A stretch of 44,093 nucleotides of DNA from the NCBI GenBank assembly GCA_903831655.1, contig CAIKYO010000297.1, positions 1-44,093 of the forward strand, read 5' to 3'. The notes beneath the pieces are model-generated. The model did no database searches. It was not told where the DNA came from and worked only from the letters and a program-made list of their open reading frames with translations. The stretch comes from an uncultured Burkholderiales bacterium. Its GTDB lineage: Bacteria; Pseudomonadota; Gammaproteobacteria; Burkholderiales; Burkholderiaceae_C. How positions within the stretch are numbered: position 1 is the first letter of the stretch; every line of letters begins with the position of its first letter. The position numbers and the translations under genes are program-made. Of this stretch, positions 8,513 to 16,765 are shown in pieces.

Positions 8513-9874
8513 ATGCTTGTACAAAAACCAACCCTACACATCATCGGAGCCGGTTGGGCAGGGCTGAGCGCAGCAGTTCGAGCTTGTCAATCTGGCTTTG
8601 AAGTGCATCTTTATGAAAGCGCACCAACTTTGGGTGGGCGCGCTGCATCACACATCAAAAACCATCAACCCCTGGACCATGGGCAACACATTTTGATTGG
8701 GGCCTATGAATCAACCCTCAAACTCTTGACACTCTTGGGGGGGAGTCATGCTCAACAATTCAACCGTTTGGGACTGGCCATCTTAGATGCACAGGGCCAA
8801 GGGTTTAAGTTGCCCTTGGACCGCTTCGGCTTCAAAGCCCTCCGAGCTCTGCTCCAAAACAAAAGATGGCGCTCGATCGATAAGCTTGGTGTGCTGTGGA
8901 CCGGCTTTTATTGGCTTTTGAATCCCGATACCCGCGCACTGCTCAAAGACATTGACAGGGACGACCTCAGCATGGGGCGTGACATGAGCGTCAAAGACTT
9001 TTTCGCCCCGATTCCTGATCGAATCATGGACGATTTGATCGAACCCCTGTGTCTATCCGCTTTGAACACGAACATCCACGAAGCAAGTGCCCGACTCCTC
9101 TTGAGAGTGCTCAGGGATGCCTTTCAAGATCTACCCCGGTCCTGCGAGTTGTTGATCCCCAAAGTACCTCTTGGAGAACTCTTGCCAGGACCTGCTCGTT
9201 TGTGGCTTGAGCGCCATGGGGCACACATTCACCCATCCAAGCGAGTGAGGTCGTTGCTTGAGTTCAAGAGTGAGGATATCGTTGTGTTGTGTACCTCAGC
9301 AAAGGAGGCGGCAAGACTTTGTGCTAGTGTAGCAAGCGATTGGGCGCAATGCGCTCAAGCGCTTGAGCATGAAAGGATTTGTACGGTCTACCTGCGATCA
9401 CAAGCCGACTCGAAGAGCCAAGTGCTACCAGATTTGATTGCTCTTGATGCACGTGAACCCGGGAGCGCACAGTTTGCCATCAAAAACCATCACTGCTCCA
9501 CTGAAGACAACATTCAGTGGGCCTTTGTCATCAGTGCAGCACCTCAACTTGAAAATGAGAAATTTGAGGACATCATCATCCGTCAAGCCCAGCATCAGTT
9601 GGGTCTCGTGAACATTGAGGTGCTCCAATGCGTGTGCGACAAGCAAGCCACCTTCAAGGCCAAATGTGGCTTGAAACGCCCACCCCAATTTGTGGGGCAA
9701 AACATTTGGGCCGCTGGTGACTATGTGATGGGACCTTATCCCTCCACATTGGAAGGTGCGGTCCGCTCGGGTCAACAAACCATCGATCTGATTGAACAAG
9801 AACTTCTAAGAGCTTTGCCTAGACACCCAGCATCTCGCACAGCGGAATTAAGCTCGAAAAGCTCAAGCAATTGA
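8513..9874 (+). CDS. hpnE: HpnE, FAD-dependent squalene-forming oxidoreductase
   Basis: HpnE reduces hydroxysqualene to squalene. It belongs to the FAD amine-oxidase/phytoene desaturase fold. The dinucleotide-binding motif IIGAGWAGLSAA lies near residue 9, followed by the ESAPTLGGRAAS segment that contacts FAD. The C-terminal FAD motif is WAAGDYVMGPYPSTLEGAVRSG. I use the ATG at 8513 (453 aa), 16 bp past the hpnD stop; an upstream in-frame start at 8432 would overlap hpnD and add a non-homologous stretch. The 3' end overlaps the convergent HAD gene by 56 bp. No squalene-hopene cyclase gene is in the window, so whether squalene goes to hopanoids cannot be seen here. Confidence 0.94.
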   Translation: MLVQKPTLHIIGAGWAGLSAAVRACQSGFEVHLYESAPTLGGRAASHIKNHQPLDHGQHILIGAYESTLKLLTLLGGSHAQQFNRLGLAILDAQGQGFKLPLDRFGFKALRALLQNKRWRSIDKLGVLWTGFYWLLNPDTRALLKDIDRDDLSMGRDMSVKDFFAPIPDRIMDDLIEPLCLSALNTNIHEASARLLLRVLRDAFQDLPRSCELLIPKVPLGELLPGPARLWLERHGAHIHPSKRVRSLLEFKSEDIVVLCTSAKEAARLCASVASDWAQCAQALEHERICTVYLRSQADSKSQVLPDLIALDAREPGSAQFAIKNHHCSTEDNIQWAFVISAAPQLENEKFEDIIIRQAQHQLGLVNIEVLQCVCDKQATFKAKCGLKRPPQFVGQNIWAAGDYVMGPYPSTLEGAVRSGQQTIDLIEQELLRALPRHPASRTAELSSKSSSN

Positions 9875-10508
9875 GCTTTGAACTTGCAACTTGCCCCTGT
9901 CGATTGATCCACACGGGCAGCATCCCCGCATCTAGGGCACCTTGGACATCGGTATGAAGATCATCTCCGACATGCAAAACCTCTGAACAAGAAAGCCCCA
10001 AAAGAGCGGCACTGTGCTGAAAAATCTTGGCATCGGGTTTGGCCACACCAAATCGCTCTGCGCTCACCGCATGTGTAAAGAGGTGATCTAACCCCACTTG
10101 CCTCAAGTCCGCATTCCCATTTGAGAGCGCCAACAATGGAAAGCGGGCCTTCAGTCGCTCTAGGGCAACGAGTGAATCGTCATAAAATTCGACCACTTGT
10201 CGGGCTTGAAAAAAAACCGCAAATGCCGCCTCCACACCCGAGGTGGACTCACCACTCAAGCGCAAGACTTCATGAATCAATTGTTTGCGGATTGCACTAA
10301 TTTCGTGCATAGCGTGCGCTCGCTGAGCCACAATTTGAGCCCTAAGAGCGGCCACCCTTTGTGGGTCTTCATAAAAGATCAATGCCTTTGGGGCAAACTC
10401 CCTGAACCAAGCTCGCAAAGCCTCCTCAGCCCTCACCAAGGTGGGCCCAATAGGCCATAAAGTGTCATCCAAATCAAGGGATATTGCTTTTACACAATCA
10501 ATATTCAT
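9819..10508 (-). CDS. HAD-superfamily phosphatase, YigB-like
   Basis: This is a subclass IA haloacid-dehalogenase hydrolase. The nucleophile motif is LDLDDTLWP (Asp12 and acid/base Asp14 from the ATG at 10508). Motif II is SNGNAD, the motif III lysine is in FGVAKPDAKIF, and motif IV is HVGDDLHTDVQGA. The SNGNA and HVGDDLHTD blocks resemble E. coli YigB, an FMN/sugar-phosphate phosphatase, but substrates in this family cannot be read from sequence. A TTG three codons upstream (10517) is an alternative start; neither has a clear Shine-Dalgarno. It is convergent with hpnE and divergent from hemH, with only about 23 bp between the two ATGs. Confidence 0.88.
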   Translation of the reverse strand: MNIDCVKAISLDLDDTLWPIGPTLVRAEEALRAWFREFAPKALIFYEDPQRVAALRAQIVAQRAHAMHEISAIRKQLIHEVLRLSGESTSGVEAAFAVFFQARQVVEFYDDSLVALERLKARFPLLALSNGNADLRQVGLDHLFTHAVSAERFGVAKPDAKIFQHSAALLGLSCSEVLHVGDDLHTDVQGALDAGMLPVWINRQGQVASSKLNCLSFSSLIPLCEMLGV

Positions 10509-10531
10509 GGTATTCAATGCGAAAATACTGC

Positions 10532-11632
10532 ATGCTTAAAAATCCTCGTTTTTTAAAAGAACCCGACTTCAGACACGGCCAACCCAAACGAACTGCTGTG
10601 CTCTTGTGTAATCTAGGTACGCCCCAGGCCCCGCAGCCCAAGGCGTTGAGGACCTATTTGGCAGAATTTCTGAGTGATCCTCGCGTGGTCGAAATTCCTC
10701 GCTGGATTTGGCTCATGATTTTGCATGGCATCATTCTAAGACTTCGCCCAGCAGCCTCAGCACTTAAATATGCCAGTATTTGGACCCCTGAGGGCTCTCC
10801 CCTTAAAGTGTGGACCGAGCGCCAAGCTGAGCGCTTGCAAAACGCATTCAATCAATCCAATCACCAGGTGTTGGTGCGCTCGGCCATGCGCTATGGACAA
10901 AACAACATTCCATCCGTCTTGGGTGAGCTCAAAGAGGCTGGGGCTGATCGCATTCTCATCTTGCCCGCATACCCCCAATACTCAGCCACCACCACTGCAA
11001 GCGTTTTTGACAGCGTTTCAATTTGGACCCAAAAAACCAGATTGATCCCTGAACTGCGCTTCATCAATCGATACCACGATCACCCGGACTACATCTCCGC
11101 CTTGACTCAAAATATCAAGTCTCATTGGGCCACACATGGCCGTGCAGAGGTCTTGGTCATGAGCTTTCATGGCGTGCCTCAACGCACTCTAGAACTGGGA
11201 GACCCCTATCATTGCGAGTGCCATAAAACGGCTAGGCTGGTCGCCGAATCCTTGGGGCTTGCAAAACACGAATACAAGGTCACCTTTCAGTCTCGCTTTG
11301 GCAAAGCCAAGTGGCTGGAGCCCTACACAGAACCGAGCGTGCGCACCATGGCTAAAAATGGCGTCAAAAGCATCCAAGTCGTGTGCCCGGGCTTTACCAG
11401 TGATTGTCTTGAGACGCTTGAAGAAATCGCCATGGAAGTTCGCGAGGCTTTCCTGCACGAAGGAGGAGAGCGATTTGAGTACATTGCGTGCCTAAACGAC
11501 AACGAGGCCTGGATCGAAGGACTCAAAGGAATTGCTCTGGAGCACCTCCAAGGTTGGCCCCTGGGCAATCCAGAGGAAAAAGAGTTGGCGCTCAGCAAAG
11601 AGTTGGCCACCTCACTTGGCGCAACGGCTTGA
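10532..11632 (+). CDS. hemH: Ferrochelatase
   Basis: Ferrochelatase inserts Fe2+ into protoporphyrin IX, the last step of haem synthesis. The N-terminal block TAVLLCNLGTPQAP and FLSDPRVVEIPRWIW are family hallmarks. The catalytic His is in MSFHGVPQRTL and the conserved Glu is in CPGFTSDCLETLEE. I chose the ATG at 10532 (366 aa), close to family length. In-frame starts at 10517 and 10484 would run into the divergent HAD gene. Its promoter must therefore lie inside the HAD coding region or the real start is slightly different. It ends 15 bp from the convergent lyase gene. Confidence 0.96.
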   Translation: MLKNPRFLKEPDFRHGQPKRTAVLLCNLGTPQAPQPKALRTYLAEFLSDPRVVEIPRWIWLMILHGIILRLRPAASALKYASIWTPEGSPLKVWTERQAERLQNAFNQSNHQVLVRSAMRYGQNNIPSVLGELKEAGADRILILPAYPQYSATTTASVFDSVSIWTQKTRLIPELRFINRYHDHPDYISALTQNIKSHWATHGRAEVLVMSFHGVPQRTLELGDPYHCECHKTARLVAESLGLAKHEYKVTFQSRFGKAKWLEPYTEPSVRTMAKNGVKSIQVVCPGFTSDCLETLEEIAMEVREAFLHEGGERFEYIACLNDNEAWIEGLKGIALEHLQGWPLGNPEEKELALSKELATSLGATA

Positions 11633-11647
11633 GTCTGAGCACACCTC

Positions 11648-12520
11648 TCACGCGTCGTAGCGCTGCCCCAACTCCAATAATTCCTGTGTACCAATCACAG
11701 AATTGAGACCATCAAAGTCGAGCATTTGGGATTGGAATGGCAGCGTCGTTTTGTGAGCTTGTAAGCTCTCAAAATAATGCTGCAAGGTGTGGGTCACAGC
11801 CCTTGCTGTACCACCAGGAAAGATCACGATCCTAAAGCCAATCGACTCCAATTCAGTGGCGCTCTTGACGGGTGTTTGCCCTCCCTCCACCATGTTGACC
11901 AAGAGCGGGATTTTGTGGGCGAATTGCTCACAAACCACCCGCATTTGCTCAGGTGTTTTGAGAGCTTCGACGAACAAGGCATCAACCCCACAATCCAAGT
12001 ATGCATGAGCTCTCTCAAGGGCTTGCTCGAACCCCTCGACAGCCAATGCGTCGGTTCTTGCCATGATGCAAGTTGACTCGCTCACTCTGCTGTCCAACGC
12101 CGCTTTAAGCTTACCCACCATTTCTGCCTGTGGCACCACGCCCTTGCCTTGCAAATGCCCACACCTCTTGGGGAATGTTTGATCCTCCAATTGAATCATG
12201 CTCGCCCCACAACGCTCGAACTCTCGGACCGTTCTTTGCGTGTTAAGGGCATTTCCAAAACCAGTGTCTGCATCCACAATCACAGGCACACTCACCCGCT
12301 CAGTGATGTGTGCCAGAGTCTGAGCCACCTCAGTGGCTGTGGTGAGCCCAATGTCTGATCGCCCCAATTTTGTGTAAGCAATCGATGCACCTGAGAGGTA
12401 GAGGGCCTCAAAGCCGCTTTGTTCGGCCACCAAAGCGCTTAGTGCGTCATAGACTCCGGGTGCGAGCAACACGCGCGACTCTGAGAGCCTGTCTTTGAAT
12501 GAGGTCTTGGATTGCTTCAT
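11648..12520 (-). CDS. PEP mutase/isocitrate lyase family lyase (methylisocitrate or dimethylmalate lyase-like)
   Basis: This 290-residue TIM-barrel protein is of the isocitrate lyase/PEP mutase superfamily. The metal-binding aspartates sit in IVDADTGFGN (Asp83, Asp85), Glu112 in QLEDQ, and the catalytic-loop motif PKRCGHLQGK has Cys120. An intact KRCGH loop is characteristic of true C-C lyases such as methylisocitrate lyase (PrpB) and 2,3-dimethylmalate lyase. Oxaloacetate decarboxylases and PEP mutases usually differ there. It is the last gene of the 13-gene operon, 24 bp after the flavoprotein gene. I infer that it cleaves a 2-hydroxy (or 2,3-substituted) dicarboxylate into pyruvate plus a shorter acid. 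PrpB itself is less likely because no prpC or prpD-type gene is nearby. Confidence 0.85.
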   Translation of the reverse strand: MKQSKTSFKDRLSESRVLLAPGVYDALSALVAEQSGFEALYLSGASIAYTKLGRSDIGLTTATEVAQTLAHITERVSVPVIVDADTGFGNALNTQRTVREFERCGASMIQLEDQTFPKRCGHLQGKGVVPQAEMVGKLKAALDSRVSESTCIMARTDALAVEGFEQALERAHAYLDCGVDALFVEALKTPEQMRVVCEQFAHKIPLLVNMVEGGQTPVKSATELESIGFRIVIFPGGTARAVTHTLQHYFESLQAHKTTLPFQSQMLDFDGLNSVIGTQELLELGQRYDA

Positions 12521-12544
12521 GGTGTTTTATCTCTTATAAAAAAA

Positions 12545-13990
12545 TCAATTCTCTTGGGACTGGATGTGTTGGGCCACACTTTGAGCTGCAATCAACCCAC
12601 CAGCCAATGCACTCAAGAGTCCGTTGCCAGACAAATAGCCCCAAACCGCACCGCCGGAGACACCACGTGCAGCTCCACCTGCAGCCCAAAGATTCTTAAA
12701 GGGCTGGCCACTCGAGTTCAACACGTGACATTCGCAATCAATGTTCAATCCGCCTTGCGTATGAAACAAGGCACCCGTTACATGGATGGCGTAAAAGGGT
12801 GGGGTCAACCGCCTCTTGAAAATTCGCTCTGCAGCTGAGGACTCTCTCTCGGCGTCAGACAAAAAAGAGGCTGCGGGATCCCCCAGGGGCCAATTGAGCT
12901 CGTGAGCCAGCACCTCATGATCACAACCAATGAGCTTGGCCAACTCGGTGACACTCTCACAGCGTTTGACCGCTCCCAATTGCTCGGCTTGAACAAAATC
13001 AGGAAAACCCCTGGCCAACTCCAACAGTTCGGAGTCAATCACAGCCCATGCCTGTCCACCCGGTTGAGACAGGACCTCGACAGCGGCCTCGGAGTAGCCT
13101 AGGGTCTCGTTGTGAAAGCGTTTCCCTTCGGAGTTGATTTGAACGCCACCTTGCATCATGATGGCCCATGTGATCAAACTGCCTTGAGGGATGGCCCACG
13201 AACCATGCCCTTGGTAGGCTCCCATGTCCTTCAAATCAACATCCAGATCTTTAGACCACAACACAGCAGCGCCATCATTGCCATGGTGACCGGCATAAAA
13301 AGCATTGGCAATGGCTGGCAAATACTCGCGCACGAGTTGTTCGTTTGCGCCAAATCCGTTGCAAGCCAATATCAAAGCTTGAACTCTGACGTACTCCATG
13401 CTTTGGTCAGGCCTTCTAAAACCCACACCCACAATGCAGTCCTGCGCATCCAAGACCAACTCCTGGGCATGCGCATGGTTGAGCAATGTGACCCCTGCTC
13501 GCTCAGCCGCACTGAGCAAGGCAGACATCAAGCCCGCCCCCGTTTTCTCCTTCACCGCATGCATGCGATATTGACTGTGTCCTGGGTACAAAAATTGATC
13601 CAAGACGTGCCACTCAATGCCGTGATTCAACTCCAAAGCATCAATGGCTTTTTGAACGGCGTGGCAATAAGCTTGCACCAAATGAGGAGCCGCAGTACCG
13701 TGCGCTTTGGATTGCACATCCGAAGCAAATACTTCAATCGAGTCTTGGATACCAGCGCGCTTTTGCGCCACCGTTTGCGCAGCTGGAACGAACCCAGAAG
13801 ACAACGCGGTCGATCCACTGGCGACACCATCTCGCTCTAACACCAAAGCCTCTACCCCAAGATCTTGCAACATCAATGCCGCAGTCAAGCCACATGCACC
13901 CGAGCCGATGATTCCCACAGGGAACTCGGGCCACTCGCTGGCGCTGTTGCCAAATTCTTGAAGGCGCCTGACTTGGTAGAGCTTGTTCAA
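12545..13990 (-). CDS. FAD-dependent oxidoreductase, fumarate reductase/TcuA-like family
   Basis: This 481-residue flavoprotein belongs to the FAD_binding_2 family (fumarate reductase, tricarballylate dehydrogenase TcuA, 3-ketosteroid dehydrogenases). The FAD-binding motif is GIIGSGACGLTAAL (about residue 27), followed by LERD and the ASGSTALSSG segment. The middle has GVQINSEGKRFHNE, and the C-terminal FAD/active-site segment is GGLNIDCECHVL followed by NLWAAGGAARGVSGG. These enzymes add or remove hydrogen across a C-C bond next to a carboxyl or carbonyl group. It has no haem motif or signal peptide, so it is probably cytoplasmic. It sits between the isochorismatase-fold gene (37 bp) and the lyase gene (24 bp). 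The substrate is unknown. Confidence 0.87.
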   Translation of the reverse strand: MNKLYQVRRLQEFGNSASEWPEFPVGIIGSGACGLTAALMLQDLGVEALVLERDGVASGSTALSSGFVPAAQTVAQKRAGIQDSIEVFASDVQSKAHGTAAPHLVQAYCHAVQKAIDALELNHGIEWHVLDQFLYPGHSQYRMHAVKEKTGAGLMSALLSAAERAGVTLLNHAHAQELVLDAQDCIVGVGFRRPDQSMEYVRVQALILACNGFGANEQLVREYLPAIANAFYAGHHGNDGAAVLWSKDLDVDLKDMGAYQGHGSWAIPQGSLITWAIMMQGGVQINSEGKRFHNETLGYSEAAVEVLSQPGGQAWAVIDSELLELARGFPDFVQAEQLGAVKRCESVTELAKLIGCDHEVLAHELNWPLGDPAASFLSDAERESSAAERIFKRRLTPPFYAIHVTGALFHTQGGLNIDCECHVLNSSGQPFKNLWAAGGAARGVSGGAVWGYLSGNGLLSALAGGLIAAQSVAQHIQSQEN

Positions 13991-14027
13991 AGTGCGCTTC
14001 CTGACTGAACTGGAATAACAAAATCTA

Positions 14028-14660
14028 TCACGCGCTCAGCTCCTGCAAAGCCTCAGCGCATGAAATGACCCGGCCCACATTTCGCATGTCGGCCAAAGCG
14101 GTGTTGTGCAACTCAGGCGAGAAGGCAGCACATCCGTCGCTGAGCACGGTGATGTCATAATCTCTCAAATGGGCATCGCGCGCGGTGCTATCGACCCCGC
14201 CATTGGTCACGATCCCACAGAGCACCAAGTGCTTGACCTGGGCTTTTTTAAGAACCCAGTCCAATTGGGTGTTGAAAAAGGCTGAATAAGCCACCTTGTG
14301 AACACACACATCAACCCAAGGCTTCAAAGGCTCAACCAACTCTTGCCCCCAAGAGCCTGGTGCAAAGTCACCCTTTTTGAGAAAGGGGCGCAAATTGAGC
14401 AAATGCTCTGAGATCATGGGCTCGCCCGATCCATCGGGCCAAAGCGTAAAGAGACTCGCACAAACCAATCCACCCTTGGATTTGATGGCTTGGGCAATGT
14501 CTTGAACCCTTTTGGGCAACAAAGCAGCAGACTCATTGGTGGCCCCTCCTCGTGCATAAGCACCCTTGGGATGCAAAAAATCATTTTGCAAATCCACAAT
14601 CACCAAGCCTATGCCTTGTTGATCTTCTTTTAAAACCTGACCCAGATTCTTAGCACCCAT
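14028..14660 (-). CDS. Isochorismatase-fold hydrolase-like protein lacking the usual Cys nucleophile
   Basis: This 210-residue protein has the isochorismatase/cysteine hydrolase fold (isochorismatase, N-carbamoylsarcosine amidase, maleamate amidohydrolase). The conserved Asp23 is in IVDLQNDF and Lys122 in VHKVAYSAFFN, but the nucleophile loop reads CGIVTNGGVDSTARDAH. Gly155 occupies the place of the Cys in the usual TxxCVxxTARDA. I checked the codons (AAT GGC GGG GTC), so this is not a frame error within the given sequence. Isochorismatases of the EntB/PhzD type also lack this Cys, so another hydrolytic mechanism is possible, as is a non-catalytic role. It lies 20 bp after hyuA and looks fully coding. 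Confidence 0.86.
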   Translation of the reverse strand: MGAKNLGQVLKEDQQGIGLVIVDLQNDFLHPKGAYARGGATNESAALLPKRVQDIAQAIKSKGGLVCASLFTLWPDGSGEPMISEHLLNLRPFLKKGDFAPGSWGQELVEPLKPWVDVCVHKVAYSAFFNTQLDWVLKKAQVKHLVLCGIVTNGGVDSTARDAHLRDYDITVLSDGCAAFSPELHNTALADMRNVGRVISCAEALQELSA

Positions 14661-14680
14661 GACAGTGGTCCATTTCTTTT

Positions 14681-16765
14681 CTAACTGTTTTTCTCAATCA
14701 ACAAATTACCCAAAGCATCTACCCTTGCAGAAAAGCCAGGCTCGAGCCACAAAGTGGTGTCGGCTTGTTCAAAAATACCAGGGCCTTGCAAATGAGCACC
14801 CACAGGCAAATTGAGTCTCGCATATCGCGGAACTTCTAACCAGGCTCCATTGTGGTAAACCCTTTGGTGGCCCAAAATCTCAGTTGATCCGCCAGCCTGG
14901 GGCGCCAAAAGAGAGAGGTCAAACTTGGGTCGAATACCTATACGGTGATAACGAACGTTAAGCACACGCACCATCAAGCCATTCAGTACACGGCCAAAAC
15001 TCTCATGGTAGGTCTTTTCAAAAGCCGCTTGAATCTCCCCCAACGTGACCTCTTCGCTGGCAAGCGCAACATTCAATGTGTGCGTTTGACCTGCATACAG
15101 CATATCCAGCGCAATGCCCTCTTCAATTCGAGTGAAATGCACTCGAGATGCTTCAAGCCTAGCCTGTGCCGATTCACGCAACGCTTTCACACGTTTGGAA
15201 AAATCAGACAAATCCAATTCCATGAGAGATCGATTCAAGGTTTGAACCGCATCAAATCGCATGTCTGCCATCACACACCCAAGTGCAGAGGTGACACCGG
15301 GGTAACGAGGCACAATCCCCACACTCACCCCAACCTCTTGGAGCATGGCACAAACGTGTAGCGCTCCACCACCTCCAAATGGCATGTAGGCAAACTGCCT
15401 TGGATCATGTCCTTTCTCAATGGAGACCAAGCGAATGGCTCCTGCCATCTTGGCGTTGGCAAGTTTTAAAATCGCCTGAGCAGCCTGGTACACATCAATG
15501 CCCAATGGCTTGGCCACATGCTCCTCAATGGCCTTGTGAGCCAAATTCAAATCCAATGCTTGAAGCAAACCGCCTCCCAATGGACGTGAGGCAGCGATCC
15601 TACCCAAAAGCACATTTGCATCGGTGACTGTGGGTCGGGTGTTTCCCTGCCCATAGCAAGCTGGCCCGGGTCTGCTTCCTGCAGACTCTGGACCCACTTG
15701 AAGCATGCCACTCGCGTCCACGCTAGCGATGGATCCCCCTCCAGCGCCTATGGTTTGAATTTGAATCATGGGGGAGCGCACCACCATGCCAAACTCAATG
15801 GAGGTCTGAGCAGCAAGAGACGCCTCTCCCTCACTTACCAAGGAGACATCAAATGAGGTGCCACCCATGTCACCGGTGATCACATTTTTAAACCCAGAGG
15901 CAATCGCAATTTGGGCACAAGCAATCACACCTGCAGCGGGGCCTGAGAGCGCGGTTTTAACGGGCAATTCTGAGGCTGTTTGTGCAGACATCACACCCCC
16001 ATTGCTTTGAACAATCAAGAAATCCCCGATAAACCCCTCGGCTCTTAAATCACTCTCCAAGCGGGCCAAATAACTACCGACAACGGGTTGCAAGGATGCA
16101 TTGATGCTTGCGGTTGAGGCTCTCTCTAACTCGCGTATTTCGGGCAACACCTCACTGGCAGCCGTCACATATTGATTGGGCCAAACTTGTTTGAGTGCTT
16201 GAAGGGCTGAGTTTTCATTGGAGGGATTTGCATACGCGTTGATGAAAAATATGCAAACCGCTTCACACCCTGCATCCAAGAGTTGTTTGGCACACGCTTT
16301 GACCTCTTGAGGATCCAAGGCCTCTAAAACGGTTCCATCGGCCAACACCCGCTCATTGACCTCCAAGCGCAGATCCCTAGAGATCAAAGGAATAAAGTCA
16401 CCTCTCAAACCCCAGGTGTGGGGCCTGTCTCTGCGTCGCATTTCAAGAACATCTCGAAATCCTTTTGTGGTGATCAAACCTGTTTTGGCCACCTTGCGCT
16501 CCAAAAGCGCATTGGTTGCAACTGTGGTTCCATGAACAAGGGTCGCAATTTGAGAAATCGATTTGGAGGAATCGCCTTCGTTAATTTGCCTCACTCCATT
16601 CATGAAACCCAATGCTTCTTGACCGCGTGTGGAGGGGACCTTGATCACCCGAGCCTCACCTTTTTGCTCATTGAGAACAAATAAATCGGTAAAAGTTCCG
16701 CCCACATCAACACCGATGATGTAGCGTGTATCTGATTGAGCAGATGTTTCAATGGATGAGGTCAT
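14681..16765 (-). CDS. hyuA: HyuA, hydantoinase/oxoprolinase family subunit A
   Basis: HyuA is the ATP-binding subunit of the N-methylhydantoinase/5-oxoprolinase/acetone carboxylase superfamily. Together with HyuB it opens a cyclic amide, or activates a carbonyl, at the cost of ATP. The N-terminal phosphate-binding motif GVDVGGTFTD (residues 18-27) and the central block TGDMGGTSFDVSL are diagnostic, as are IQTIGAGGGSIA and the MPFGGGGALH segment near the end of the catalytic domain. Its 694 residues match family length. The start ATG overlaps the hyuB stop by 4 bp, indicating translational coupling. The family does not predict the substrate; hydantoins, 5-oxoproline-like lactams and other cyclic imides are all possible. 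Confidence 0.95.
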   Translation of the reverse strand: MTSSIETSAQSDTRYIIGVDVGGTFTDLFVLNEQKGEARVIKVPSTRGQEALGFMNGVRQINEGDSSKSISQIATLVHGTTVATNALLERKVAKTGLITTKGFRDVLEMRRRDRPHTWGLRGDFIPLISRDLRLEVNERVLADGTVLEALDPQEVKACAKQLLDAGCEAVCIFFINAYANPSNENSALQALKQVWPNQYVTAASEVLPEIRELERASTASINASLQPVVGSYLARLESDLRAEGFIGDFLIVQSNGGVMSAQTASELPVKTALSGPAAGVIACAQIAIASGFKNVITGDMGGTSFDVSLVSEGEASLAAQTSIEFGMVVRSPMIQIQTIGAGGGSIASVDASGMLQVGPESAGSRPGPACYGQGNTRPTVTDANVLLGRIAASRPLGGGLLQALDLNLAHKAIEEHVAKPLGIDVYQAAQAILKLANAKMAGAIRLVSIEKGHDPRQFAYMPFGGGGALHVCAMLQEVGVSVGIVPRYPGVTSALGCVMADMRFDAVQTLNRSLMELDLSDFSKRVKALRESAQARLEASRVHFTRIEEGIALDMLYAGQTHTLNVALASEEVTLGEIQAAFEKTYHESFGRVLNGLMVRVLNVRYHRIGIRPKFDLSLLAPQAGGSTEILGHQRVYHNGAWLEVPRYARLNLPVGAHLQGPGIFEQADTTLWLEPGFSARVDALGNLLIEKNS

